DNA of 64,000 nt from Roseovarius carneus (GCF_020141465.1 NZ_JAHSPD010000001.1:2896374-2960373); one strand, 5' to 3'. Numbered from the stretch's first letter, positions 25,149 to 32,954 are shown. The notes: a model not told the origin generated them from the letters alone. Program-made: numbers and translations.

Positions 25149-25472
25149 ATGGCAACCATCGGCACCTTCAAGAAGTCCGGCACCGAATACACCGGTGAAA
25201 TCGTCACCCTCAACGTTCAGGCCAAGAACGTCCGCATCGTTCCCGAAACCAGCCAGACCAGCGAGAACGCCCCGAGCCACCGCGTCCTCGTGGGCCGCGC
25301 CGAAATCGGTGCCGCCTGGTCGAAGACCTCCAACGAGGGCCGCACCTATCTGGGCCTCAAGCTGGACGATCCGAGCTTCACCGCTCCGATCTACGCCAAC
25401 CTCTTCGACGAGGAAGACGGCGACGCCTACAGCCTGATCTGGTCCCGCCCGGTCCGCCGCAACGGCGATTGA
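25149..25472 (+). CDS. DUF736 family protein (first copy)
   Basis: 107 residues, AAGGAGA site 7 bases upstream. Typical DUF736 features: start MATIGTFKK, TLNVQAKNVRIVP, NAPSHRVLVGRAEIGAAW, YLGLKLDDPSF and the end ANLF...YSLIWSRP. These are small beta-rich proteins widespread on alphaproteobacterial plasmids and ICEs; a role in single-strand DNA handling or transfer has been guessed but not shown. A second, more divergent copy lies at 29839. A GC hairpin follows the stop. Confidence 0.9.
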   Translation: MATIGTFKKSGTEYTGEIVTLNVQAKNVRIVPETSQTSENAPSHRVLVGRAEIGAAWSKTSNEGRTYLGLKLDDPSFTAPIYANLFDEEDGDAYSLIWSRPVRRNGD

Positions 25473-25488
25473 GCCACCGCTTTACCTT

Positions 25489-25512
25489 CCCCGCCCAGCA
25501 CTTCGGGCGGGG
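25489..25512 (+). terminator. hairpin downstream of the first DUF736 gene
   Basis: CCCCGCCC (25489-25496) and GGGCGGGG (25505-25512) form a perfect 8-bp stem with an 8-base loop. There is no T-run, so it may stabilise the mRNA end or be a weak terminator. Confidence 0.55.
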
Positions 25513-25604
25513 ACACACGCACCCAATCCCACCCGAATCAGATTGCGCGATTTCCGCCAAACACCTGCCCAAGAACAGATAATCTCTCGCCATCAGTACA
25601 AAGA

Positions 25605-25621
25605 ACGACTATTATAGTCGT
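25605..25621. promoter_or_regulatory. perfect dyad upstream of the HTH regulator gene
   Basis: ACGACTATTATAGTCGT is an 8-1-8 perfect dyad 42 bp before the regulator ATG. Its centre TATTAT could be a -10 box, so a bound regulator would compete with RNA polymerase. It is the best operator candidate for the QseC-like protein. Confidence 0.6.
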
Positions 25622-25662
25622 ATTTCTGGCGTGCGCAGATGTGTCCGTGGAGGTGATCATGC

Positions 25663-25917
25663 ATGATCACCGCCCGACAAACACGGGCCGCGCGCGCGTT
25701 ACTTGGTTGGACGCAGGAAACGCTCGCTGAACGGGCCCTGGTCTCATTGACCGCGTTGAAACGCCTCGAGTCGCGCCACGGCAAGCGGGTCTACGAGTCG
25801 ACCGATGATCAAGTGCGCCGGGCGCTTGAAGCCGCCGGCATCGTATTTCTGACGACCGCTCAAGGCGAAGGTGTGTTGATTAACGAGTCCGATGAGGTTG
25901 GCAAAGGAACCCGTTAG
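25663..25917 (+). CDS. QseC-like helix-turn-helix regulator
   Basis: 84 residues. An XRE-type HTH occupies about 3-55: RQTRAARALLGWTQETLAE and SLTALKRLESRHG. Residues 56-75 (IVFLTTAQGEGVLI) form a short C-terminal strand region. Size, fold and position before a DUF2285 mini-protein and the FseA-like pair match QseC of ICEMlSym(R7A), which controls the antiactivator QseM; this is inferred from synteny, not from sequence comparison. GGAGG lies upstream, and a perfect dyad overlaps the probable promoter. Confidence 0.65.
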   Translation: MITARQTRAARALLGWTQETLAERALVSLTALKRLESRHGKRVYESTDDQVRRALEAAGIVFLTTAQGEGVLINESDEVGKGTR

Positions 25918-25963
25918 AGCAGATTGCTGCACCAGTTGTCTGCGTCATTGCATGGAATTGGGG

Positions 25964-25979
25964 CCTTGGGCACCCAAGG
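25964..25979. promoter_or_regulatory. perfect dyad upstream of the QseM-like gene
   Basis: CCTTGGG-CA-CCCAAGG is a perfect 7-2-7 dyad midway between the HTH gene and the QseM-like gene. It differs from the dyad at 25605. It could be an operator for the QseM-like gene or a hairpin ending the HTH transcript. Confidence 0.45.
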
Positions 25980-26037
25980 GATGGAAATGGTTAACAGATG
26001 CTTCAATCGGCAGTAACGTGCCAATAAAGGGGGCACT

Positions 26038-26301
26038 TTGAAGAACACAGACTTCCTTGACGCACCGCCCGAAAGTGCGGTCCTGACCGATTACGACCGG
26101 ACGCATGTCACACTCTACATGCGCCTGCTGGACGCCTATGCCGACAATGCAGATTGGCAAGAAGTCGTCTCCGTCCTGTTTGCGTTCGACCCTACGAATG
26201 ATCCCGAACGTGCGCGGCACATCCACGACAGCCATCTGGCGCGTGCCAAATGGATGACGGAGCACGGCTATCGGCAACTTTTAGGCGGCGACACGCCCTG
26301 A
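26038..26301 (+). CDS. QseM-like DUF2285 mini-protein
   Basis: 87 residues from a TTG start (preceded by AAGGGGG). Nearly the whole protein is a DUF2285 domain: LTDYDRTHVTLYMRLLDAY, ADWQEVVSVLFAFDP and the diagnostic HLARAKWMTEHGYRQLL. In ICEMlSym(R7A) the small DUF2285 protein QseM binds and blocks the activators TraR and FseA. Here the FseA-like gene follows at once, so the same antiactivator role is likely. No TraR or TraI homologue lies in the window. Confidence 0.65.
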   Translation: MKNTDFLDAPPESAVLTDYDRTHVTLYMRLLDAYADNADWQEVVSVLFAFDPTNDPERARHIHDSHLARAKWMTEHGYRQLLGGDTP

Positions 26302-26415
26302 CCCCGGCAGGATACTGCCATTGCCCTATTTTTGAGCACGCTCTCAGCTTGTCTCGACTCACCTTTTGATTGAAAATCTATCCCTTAAACCAATGTGCAT
26401 GTCCGGAGGATCTCT

Positions 26416-26664
26416 ATGCCCCGTCGACCATCGCGTTGGCGCTCGGCATCAGACTACGACTATGTCGAATCCCTGACTGCACCGGACCTCGCCTGGGAAT
26501 GGTTGCGTCGAAACGTCGACTATCAAAAAGCCTATGCCCGCGCCGTTGAGAGGAAAGAGGACCCCCGTGATCTGATGCACATGATGCGTCGGTCGTGGGG
26601 GTTACGATTTCCCAATCGATCCACAGCGGACTGCCTTGCAGGCGGTTGTCTATTGGCAGCCTGA
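26416..26664 (+). CDS. FseA-like N-terminal half (DUF6499), zero frame
   Basis: 83 codons from the ATG at 26416 (SD GGAGG), ending at TGA 26662. Residues 1-66, up to RRSWGLRFP, match the DUF6499 'transcriptional regulator domain' (WRSASDYDYVESL, DLAWEWLRRNVDYQKAYA). The last 16 residues are Cys/Gly/Ala-rich and do not match the family. The conserved sequence continues instead in the +1 frame from 26615. In ICEMlSym(R7A) the equivalent pair msi172-msi171 is joined by programmed +1 frameshifting to make FseA, the excision activator. Confidence 0.75.
   Translation: MPRRPSRWRSASDYDYVESLTAPDLAWEWLRRNVDYQKAYARAVERKEDPRDLMHMMRRSWGLRFPNRSTADCLAGGCLLAA
26608..26614 (+). other. probable +1 programmed ribosomal frameshift site
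   Basis: The zero frame reads CGA-TTT-CCC-AAT; sliding one base on CCC-A gives ATC-GAT-CCA and continues into the DUF2285 half as IDPQRTALQAVVYW. Proline CCC-A is a known slip-prone context because tRNA-Pro can re-pair with CCA. Allowed limits are 26585-26661, between the last +1-frame stop (26582) and the zero-frame stop (26662). The fused product would have 256 residues. Confidence 0.65.
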
Positions 26665-27187
26665 GATAGATCCGGGCACGGTCATTCTTTCAACCAGATC
26701 GCCAATCGCAGGTCTTCAACCCGTCGATTTCCCATCGGTCGAACCGGACACTACCGTGCATGACCCGGATGGAACGAGTTTGACTTTGTCCGATGACCTT
26801 GGGGCGCTGCGCGTTCTCTTCATTGATGACGCAGGGCCCGACACGCCCCTCGTGGCGGTTATACCGCTCGATGAAACCGGTCTGGATCGCATCGAAGCGG
26901 CCTTGCGCCTCTGGCGCATGCTGCAGGGCCGTCCATCAGCATCGAATGGACGACTGACCGCTCAGCGTCGTCAAAGGTTGCGCCGGATGCTGCAAGCAAT
27001 TGACGGACATATCGACGGTGCGAGCTACCGCGATATTGCGAAAGCCCTCTATGGAAAATCCCGCATCGCTGCCGAAGCCTGGAAGACTTCGGCGCTGCGG
27101 GACAGCACGATCAGCCTCGTCCGGGACGGTCGCGCCATGATTGATGGCGGATATCGCACGCTTTTGCGTCAGCGCCGCCGGAAGTAG
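26636..27187 (+). CDS. FseA-like C-terminal half (DUF2285), +1 frame
   Basis: The frame is open from 26585; the family match starts near 26615 and a possible independent TTG start is at 26636. The region from about codon 105 is a DUF2285 domain: RRQRLRRMLQAIDGHIDG, SYRDIAKALYGKSRIAAEAW and a C-terminal RDGRAMIDGGYRTLLRQ. No ribosome binding site precedes the TTG, supporting synthesis as a frameshift fusion with the upstream DUF6499 half. The fusion would be a DNA-binding activator whose target is expected to be the RdfS-like gene promoter downstream. Confidence 0.75.
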   Translation: MQAVVYWQPEIDPGTVILSTRSPIAGLQPVDFPSVEPDTTVHDPDGTSLTLSDDLGALRVLFIDDAGPDTPLVAVIPLDETGLDRIEAALRLWRMLQGRPSASNGRLTAQRRQRLRRMLQAIDGHIDGASYRDIAKALYGKSRIAAEAWKTSALRDSTISLVRDGRAMIDGGYRTLLRQRRRK

Positions 27188-27372
27188 ACCGCTACCATTC
27201 CAACGGTCCTTCCGTCTCGATGATCATCGCCGTTGCTGCTGCGACTGGGCAAAGGGGTGCGATTCAAGCACCCGTTTCTTCCCCATCCCCCTTCCCGGTT
27301 CTTCTTCGCCAACGTGGCCGCAATCCGCCGCCCCTCTCTGGTGGCCGCATTGGAACCAACGGAGGCCCGATC

Positions 27373-27654
27373 ATGCCCGCAAATACAACCGACTTGCCGC
27401 CACGCTACCTGCGCACCCCTGAAGCAGCGCGCTTTCTGAGCCTGTCGGGCCGCACACTGGAAAAACACCGCACCTATGGCACCGGTCCCGCCTACCACAA
27501 GTTGGGTGGTCGGGTCGTCTATTCCATCGAAGACCTGCAAGCTTGGGCCAATCGCGGTGCCGTCACGTCGACGTCCGACCCCCGCGGATCAGTCTTGCCC
27601 GCAAAGCATCATGACCCTGTCGCGCTGACCCGCTCCGGCGGTCGGTCGCGCTGA
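27373..27654 (+). CDS. RdfS-like excisionase / recombination directionality factor
   Basis: 93 residues, SD GGAGG seven bases before the ATG at 27373. A winged-helix MerR/AlpA-like DNA-binding domain occupies about 8-55: YLRTPEAARFLSLSGRTLEK, GTGPAYHKLGGRVVYSIEDL and QAWANRG. The basic tail ends RSGGRSR. Size and its place after the FseA-like pair and before DUF2840/TraF correspond to RdfS, which drives ICE excision with the integrase. The assignment rests on fold and synteny. Confidence 0.7.
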   Translation: MPANTTDLPPRYLRTPEAARFLSLSGRTLEKHRTYGTGPAYHKLGGRVVYSIEDLQAWANRGAVTSTSDPRGSVLPAKHHDPVALTRSGGRSR

Positions 27655-27675
27655 TCCGGTAAGCGGTCTTCTGTG

Positions 27676-28740
27676 ATGATCAAGCGAACCCCCATCCCAT
27701 CTGAACGCGGTCAGCTGGAGCTTTTTCGGGCGCACAGCACTGCGCTTGCCCCGCGCGATGCGCAGGATCTGATGGCGTATCCGTTCTTCAGCCTCGCCAA
27801 ATCGCGGCGTATCCAGCCCATCGACTACGCGGTAGCCGGGGTTATGATCCGCGTCGAGGCTGTCGCCGAGCACGGTATGGCGACAATCTGGGACGCCGAT
27901 ATCCTGATCTGGGCCGCAAGCCAGATCGTCGAGGCGCGCGACGCAGGCCTGCGCACTTCCCGCCTGATGGCCGCGACCCCTTACGATATCCTCACCTTCA
28001 TCGGACGGGGTGTGAGTGCGCGTGACTATCAGCGCCTGAAGGCGGCCTTGGACCGCCTGCAATCCACGACAATCGCAACGACCATCCGCCAGCCCAGCGA
28101 AGGTCGGCGGCATCGCTTTTCCTGGATCAACGAATGGATTGAGAGGGTCGATCCCCATGGCCGACCAGCCGGTATTGAGTTGATCGTACCAGACTGGTTC
28201 TACAATGCCGTCCTTGACGACGCGCTGGTCCTGACCATCGACCCTGACTATTTTTCTCTTACCGGCGGATATGACCGGTGGCTTTACCGCATCGTGCGCA
28301 AGCACGGAGGTCGCCAACGCAACGGCTGGCGGTTCGAATTCCGTCATCTCTATCTGAAATCCGGCAGCCTCTCGCCATTCAAGCGCTTTGCCTTCGAGTT
28401 GCGCGGCATTGTCCATCGCCAGCCCCTACCCGGATACCGTTTGTGGATTGAGAATGGACCCCGCCGACAAACGCTCCTCGCATTTGCGCCGGTCGGCTGT
28501 GGACAACCTGTGGACGGCCTCGTGCTATCGGGAACCCGCCATATCGTGCCATCAGGAACCGCTGGCTCGTGCTATCGGGAACCGAAAACCGACCCAAACC
28601 CTTACACACAAGCAGAAAATCCGGCTCTTAACTTAGAATCTAACAGAGATTCTAACTTTGGTAGTAGCGCCCGTTGCGTTGGGGACAAAGACGAACAGAC
28701 GCGCGACTCCAGCATGGCGGAGACCCGCGATGAGCAGTGA
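27676..28740 (+). CDS. repA: RepA-type replication initiator (PF10134 family)
   Basis: About 354 residues; a GTG lies one codon earlier. The conserved core (about 25-280) has FSLAKSRRIQPIDY, ATIWDADILIWAASQI, SRLMAATPYDIL and GGYDRWLYRIVRKHGG, typical of 'replication initiator protein A'. The 3' end of the gene holds three iteron-like repeats, and the encoded tail (from about 285) is not conserved. An ICE carrying repA can replicate as a circle after excision. Its stop overlaps the DUF2840 start by 11 bases. Confidence 0.85.
   Translation: MIKRTPIPSERGQLELFRAHSTALAPRDAQDLMAYPFFSLAKSRRIQPIDYAVAGVMIRVEAVAEHGMATIWDADILIWAASQIVEARDAGLRTSRLMAATPYDILTFIGRGVSARDYQRLKAALDRLQSTTIATTIRQPSEGRRHRFSWINEWIERVDPHGRPAGIELIVPDWFYNAVLDDALVLTIDPDYFSLTGGYDRWLYRIVRKHGGRQRNGWRFEFRHLYLKSGSLSPFKRFAFELRGIVHRQPLPGYRLWIENGPRRQTLLAFAPVGCGQPVDGLVLSGTRHIVPSGTAGSCYREPKTDPNPYTQAENPALNLESNRDSNFGSSARCVGDKDEQTRDSSMAETRDEQ
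28520..28583 (+). repeat. three iteron-like direct repeats inside repA
   Basis: TCGTGCTATCGGGAACC occurs at 28520-28536 and, identically, at 28567-28583. A copy with two changes (TCGTGCCATCAGGAACC) lies at 28544-28560. Spacing is 24 and 23 bp, about two helical turns, and not a multiple of the codon frame, so the repeats are DNA signals rather than protein repeats. They are probably RepA binding sites of the element's replication origin. Confidence 0.75.
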
Positions 28741-29251
28741 GCGCCTTTACACCCAAGCCGTCTCCGGGACAGGCAATGATCTGAAAACTCATGCGCTTAC
28801 GCATGTCGAGTTGATCTGGGTCGAAGGCAGAATCGAATACTGGATCCGCTTCGGTCGCGTTGCGAAAGAGCAGATCCTGGATCGTCATCGCCGCATTGTC
28901 AGCTTTGCACAGGACAGTGTTTTCGCCTTGGTCCGCTGGCGATCGAACGACTATGGAATGATCCTGTCGCGCATCGACGTCCTGCGCGCCGTTCATCCCA
29001 GTGAACCGCATCAAACCTTACCGTGCGTCCGGCCAGGAGCTGAAAGTCTTCTGCACCTGACCGGCTGGCCAAATGTCCAGCAGGTGCTGCAAGCAACTGA
29101 CGCCATCGACGCGCTCGGCATCGGTCCCGCGGACGTCGCACAGGACTATTGGCGTCATGTCCACAACCGGATCGCAGCGGGTCAAACGCCCCGCCTCTAC
29201 ACGATTGAACGGCATGCTGCTTGGATCAAGCGCCAGAGGGCGGGTCAATGA
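28730..29251 (+). CDS. DUF2840 family protein
   Basis: 173 residues from the ATG at 28730, inside the end of repA; the open frame to 28658 is overlap. Conserved DUF2840 features: LTHVELIWVEGRIEYWIRFG, KEQILDRHRRIVSF, VFALVRWRSNDYG and LTGWPNVQQVLQATDAIDAL. Function unknown; it is a regular member of this ICE type between repA and traF. Its stop overlaps the traF start (ATGA). Confidence 0.82.
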   Translation: MSSERLYTQAVSGTGNDLKTHALTHVELIWVEGRIEYWIRFGRVAKEQILDRHRRIVSFAQDSVFALVRWRSNDYGMILSRIDVLRAVHPSEPHQTLPCVRPGAESLLHLTGWPNVQQVLQATDAIDALGIGPADVAQDYWRHVHNRIAAGQTPRLYTIERHAAWIKRQRAGQ

Positions 29252-29826
29252 CGCGCCGTATCTGGGCAGGCATCGCGTTCATCACAGTCAGTGCGACTGC
29301 TCTTTCGACTGCCGTCGACTTGCCGTCAGTGCTCCTCTGGAACGCCAGTTCTTCGGTCTCAATGGGCCTCTATCGCTTGCAGTCGGTCGACCATCTTGGC
29401 CCGCGCGATCTTGTTGCCGTTGCCGCGCCCGACCAGATCGCCGCGTTCATAGCCGAACGGGGCTATCTGCCACCAGATATCCCACTCCTCAAACATGTGG
29501 CCGGGCTGCCGGGACAGATCGTCTGCCGACTTGGTCGCAGCATCTCTGTCGACGGGGTCAGTCTGGGACAGGCGCAGCATACCGACAGTCGCGCTCGTCC
29601 AATGCCCGTCTGGCAAGGCTGCCACAGGATAACATCCGACGAAGTCTTTCTGATGAACCCGGAGGCCGAGAACAGTCTCGACGGTCGTTATTTTGGACCG
29701 ATCTCCCGCAACGCCCTCCTCGCCGAAGCGATCCCAATTTGGACTGCGGATGCGCATGCTAAGCAGCAACCATCGGCGTCCGATGTGATCGGCAACGCCC
29801 TAATCTCAATCACCAGCACCCCCTGA
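29248..29826 (+). CDS. traF: TraF-type S26 signal peptidase
   Basis: 192 residues from the ATG at 29248, which overlaps the DUF2840 stop as ATGA. An N-terminal membrane segment (about 5-25) is followed by the catalytic serine S38 in SVSMGLYRL and lysine K82 in LLKHVAGLPGQ, the Ser/Lys dyad of S26 peptidases; the GRYFGP motif lies near the end. TraF of conjugation systems matures and circularises the TrbC pilin, which is encoded here at 57.5 kb. It acts at the outer face of the inner membrane. Confidence 0.88.
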   Translation: MTRRIWAGIAFITVSATALSTAVDLPSVLLWNASSSVSMGLYRLQSVDHLGPRDLVAVAAPDQIAAFIAERGYLPPDIPLLKHVAGLPGQIVCRLGRSISVDGVSLGQAQHTDSRARPMPVWQGCHRITSDEVFLMNPEAENSLDGRYFGPISRNALLAEAIPIWTADAHAKQQPSASDVIGNALISITSTP

Positions 29827-29838
29827 AAGGAGATACCT

Positions 29839-30177
29839 ATGGCACATATCGGACAATTCACACGCACCAAAGACGGCTATCACGGTCGGCTCAAAACGCT
29901 CACCCTCGATATCGAACTGACGCTCGTTCCGGCCGACCACAACGACACCGAGAATGCGCCCGACTACCGCGTGCATATCGGTACCGACGATCAGAGCCTA
30001 GAAATCGGCGCAGGCTGGAAACGCACCGGCGAGAAGGCTGGGGCTTACGTCTCGGTGCTGATTGACGACCCAGCATTGCCGCATCCAATCAACGCCAATC
30101 TGTTCCACTCAGTGCAGGACAATGACCTCTATTTGCTGACCTGGAACCGGCCCTCAAAGCGCCGCGACCGGTCCTGA
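29839..30177 (+). CDS. DUF736 family protein (second copy)
   Basis: 112 residues with an ideal AAAGGAGA site 6 bases before the ATG. Features: MAHIGQFTRTKDGYHGRL, NAPDYRVHIG, IGAGWKRTGEKAGAYVSV and INANLF...YLLTWNRP. It is clearly related to, but diverged from, the copy at 25149. It sits in the traF-transglycosylase operon and may have a transfer role, but the family function is unproven. Confidence 0.87.
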   Translation: MAHIGQFTRTKDGYHGRLKTLTLDIELTLVPADHNDTENAPDYRVHIGTDDQSLEIGAGWKRTGEKAGAYVSVLIDDPALPHPINANLFHSVQDNDLYLLTWNRPSKRRDRS

Positions 30178-30181
30178 TCAG

Positions 30182-30925
30182 ATGGACAATGCGCACCATA
30201 ACCGAACCAGCATGTGGCAAACAACCACCCGAATTGCGTCCCTTTTCTTACTTTCCGGACTGCTTGTGAATGCCGCCCCACCGATACCTGTACATGCTCA
30301 GAACTTTGCGGCAGAGCGTTCATCCGCGCATCCTCATGCCGACCATATTGCCGAAGCTTCGCAGCGGTTCGGCATTCCGGAGCACTGGATCAGGGCGGTG
30401 ATGGAGGTGGAAAGTGCGGGTCGGGTGACCGCCGTCTCGTCCGCCGGAGCATTGGGTCTGATGCAGATCATGCCCGGCACCTGGACGGAACTGCGCCTTC
30501 GCCACTGTCTTGGTAACGACCCGTTTGAGCCCCGCGACAACATCCTCGGCGGCACAGCCTATCTACGCGAAATGTACGACCTCTTTGGCGCACCGGGCTT
30601 TCTCGCTGCCTATAATGCGGGTCCTGCTCGGTATGCTGACTATCTCTCTACGGGACGTGTACTACCGCGCGAAACCCGTGTTTACGTCGCGATGCTTGCG
30701 CCGATGATCGGATCAGATTTCCCACCGGACAACCGTCATACTGCGGTACGACCGACGGATTGGCGTGACGCCGCGCTTTTTGTAGCGCCTGCAGATGGCG
30801 CACCGACCACAGTTCGACAGCAGCTTCACCGTCAACCTGACGCCGATCCGAGAGCCTTGGGTCCGCATGCCCTTGCCCCGTCAGCGGATCGTCCGGACGG
30901 GATATTCGTCACACCATCTCGCTAG
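30182..30925 (+). CDS. lytic transglycosylase (VirB1/TrbN-like)
   Basis: 247 residues. A signal peptide or anchor (about 11-40, ending VHAQ) precedes a lysozyme-like SLT domain: RAVMEVESAG with the catalytic glutamate E77, SSAGALGLMQIMPGTW, DNILGGTAYLREMYD and LAAYNAGPARY. Such enzymes open the peptidoglycan for the conjugation channel. The C-terminal 70 residues are Pro/Ala-rich and probably disordered. It lies 4 bases after DUF736, just upstream of the relaxase region. Confidence 0.88.
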   Translation: MDNAHHNRTSMWQTTTRIASLFLLSGLLVNAAPPIPVHAQNFAAERSSAHPHADHIAEASQRFGIPEHWIRAVMEVESAGRVTAVSSAGALGLMQIMPGTWTELRLRHCLGNDPFEPRDNILGGTAYLREMYDLFGAPGFLAAYNAGPARYADYLSTGRVLPRETRVYVAMLAPMIGSDFPPDNRHTAVRPTDWRDAALFVAPADGAPTTVRQQLHRQPDADPRALGPHALAPSADRPDGIFVTPSR

Positions 30926-31184
30926 GATCCTTCAAAATGATGGGCATGAGGCGAAATCGCACCCTAGAGGTCTACCGCGCAGTCTGGCGTATCAACAGGT
31001 GTACAACAGACGACAGAGGAAGGGGATGGCGAGATAAAAGGGCGCGATGTGCGCCTCGGTTGTGGGGAGTGATTTCAGGGACTTACAGAGCTATTTTGCG
31101 AGGTGTCCAACCTGGGCACAGCCTGCAACCTATCCTGTTCTGCAATCGTTTCAGAGCGTTAACGCGATGTGCAGGGGTGGCGCG
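30926..31184. other. intergenic region before the relaxase, possible oriT
   Basis: 259 bp on the 5' side of the relaxase gene, a usual place for an origin of transfer. It contains a perfect hairpin GGCGC-GATGT-GCGCC (31041-31055) and several short direct repeats, and is less GC-rich than its flanks. A nick site cannot be named from sequence alone. A small open frame (30937-31188) here is judged non-coding. Confidence 0.4.
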
Positions 31185-32924
31185 ATGAACGATGACGACA
31201 CCTTCCACATCCGCCCTGGCCGCATTCGCTCATCATCCAGCCAACGTGCGCGGCCCTTCATTTCGCAAGCTCTTGCGGCGACACAGCGCGCGGGGGGCAA
31301 GGTCTCGCGTTCAGGCAAGATCACGTCCGGCAGTCGATCCCATTTTGGTCGCGGCAAGAGCGCCAGCGTGCAGGCCATTCGTTGGCTCAGCCCACGGTCC
31401 CGTGTCGCTGTCATCAAGACGCGGGTTGTCCGGCACAGCAGTCGCAGTACCCCACTTGCCACCCACCTTTCGTACCTCCAACGCGATGGCGTCACGCGCG
31501 ACGGGGAGAAGGCACAGTTGTTCGGACCTGAGGCAGACGAGACCGACGCAAAGGAGTTTGCCAAACGATGCGAGGGCGACCGACATCATTTCCGCTTCAT
31601 CGTCTCCCCGGAAAACGCCGTCGAGATGACGGACCTCAAATCCTTCACCCGCGACCTGATGCATCAGGCTGAAACGGATCTGGGCACGAAGCTGGACTGG
31701 GTCGGTGTCGATCACTGGAACACGGAACATCCGCATATCCATGTGATCGCCAGAGGTCAGGCCGATGACGGCGGTGACCTCGTGATCGCGCGCGACTACA
31801 TCAGTGACGGGATGCGCGCCCGAGCGCAGGATCTGATCACGCAGGAACTTGGGCTTAGAACTGATCGCGACATTCACAACACGCTGGAGCGTCAAATCGA
31901 CAGTGACCGCTGGACCAGCCTTGATCGCCAGCTTGCCAAAGAGGGTGGCCGAAACGGCATCATCGATCTCGCGCCGCGGTCGGGAAGCCAGCCAGACAAC
32001 CATCACGCGCTGAAAGTCGGGCGCCTACGCAAACTGGAATCCCTCGGCCTCGCCGAACAGATCGGGCCGGGCCAGTGGGTGATGGACGAGAGTGCCGAGA
32101 CCACCTTGCGTGAGCTTGGCGCGCGCGGCGACATCATTAAACGCATCCATCGTGGCCTGTCGGACAGCGCCATTGAACGCAGCGCAGCCAGTTACGTCTT
32201 GGCGGGAGAAAGCCTCGACGATCCCATTCTCGGCAGGCTCGTTGATCGCGGCCTTGATGATGAGTTGAAGGGCACCGCCTATGCAGTGGTCGATGGCGTG
32301 GATGGCCGAACGCACCACATCCGCTTGCCCCATATCGACGCCGCCGGTGACAGCCCACCGGGGTCGATTGTCGAGCTGCGGAAATTCGATGATGCGAAAG
32401 GCCGCCGCCGCGTTGCCCTCGCCGTCAGGTCGGACTTCCCAATCGAACGGCAGGTCACGGCGACGGGCGCGACCTGGCTCGACCGGCACGCCATTGCCCG
32501 TGAGCCAATGTCCCTCGGTGAAGGCGGGTACGGTACAGATGTCCGCGGCGCGCTGGAAAAACGCGCAGATCACCTGATCGCGGAAGGGTTAGCGAAACGT
32601 CATGGACAGCGCGTGATCTTCAACCGCGACCTTCTGAATACGTTGCGCAACCGCGAACTCAAAGCTGTCGGTGAGAAAATCGCCACGGAGATCGGTCGTC
32701 CTCACACGCCCTCAAAGACAGGGGACTATGTCACCGGCACGTATCAGCGCCGCATCGCGCTCTCGTCAGGGCGTTTTGCCATGATCAATGACGGGCTCGG
32801 CTTCCAACTCGTGCCGTGGACTCCGTCCATCGAGAAACACCTCGGCAAACACATCAGCGGCGTCGCCCGCGGCAATGGCGGCGTGGATTGGGATTTTGGG
32901 CGAAACCGGGGGATCGGGTTTTAG
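31185..32924 (+). CDS. relaxase of the RlxS/DUF3363 type
   Basis: 579 residues from the ATG at 31185 (the open frame to 31047 runs through the intergenic region). The relaxase domain has HHFRFIVSPE (about 132) and the metal-binding three-histidine motif HWNTEHPHIHVIARG (about 177-191). The N-terminal 90 residues are basic. The C-terminal half (about 260-575) is the DUF3363 region. It nicks oriT, stays covalently linked to the strand and is passed to TraG. The upstream transglycosylase and downstream traG complete the transfer core. Confidence 0.88.
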   Translation: MNDDDTFHIRPGRIRSSSSQRARPFISQALAATQRAGGKVSRSGKITSGSRSHFGRGKSASVQAIRWLSPRSRVAVIKTRVVRHSSRSTPLATHLSYLQRDGVTRDGEKAQLFGPEADETDAKEFAKRCEGDRHHFRFIVSPENAVEMTDLKSFTRDLMHQAETDLGTKLDWVGVDHWNTEHPHIHVIARGQADDGGDLVIARDYISDGMRARAQDLITQELGLRTDRDIHNTLERQIDSDRWTSLDRQLAKEGGRNGIIDLAPRSGSQPDNHHALKVGRLRKLESLGLAEQIGPGQWVMDESAETTLRELGARGDIIKRIHRGLSDSAIERSAASYVLAGESLDDPILGRLVDRGLDDELKGTAYAVVDGVDGRTHHIRLPHIDAAGDSPPGSIVELRKFDDAKGRRRVALAVRSDFPIERQVTATGATWLDRHAIAREPMSLGEGGYGTDVRGALEKRADHLIAEGLAKRHGQRVIFNRDLLNTLRNRELKAVGEKIATEIGRPHTPSKTGDYVTGTYQRRIALSSGRFAMINDGLGFQLVPWTPSIEKHLGKHISGVARGNGGVDWDFGRNRGIGF

Positions 32925-32954
32925 CCTCAACCATCGCCAGGAAAGGAAAGGATC

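Noticed and set aside
27188-27372. possible third copy of the family 2 structured leader before the RdfS-like gene (GGTTC...GAACC)
   Set aside because: Only a 5-bp stem forms and neither the TCGCG(A/C)GAC nor the TCCTCC motif is at the expected place.
30937-31188. 83-residue open frame whose stop overlaps the relaxase ATG (ATGA)
   Set aside because: The overlap looks like coupling, but the product is Arg/Cys-rich without any family features and it covers the region where oriT is expected.
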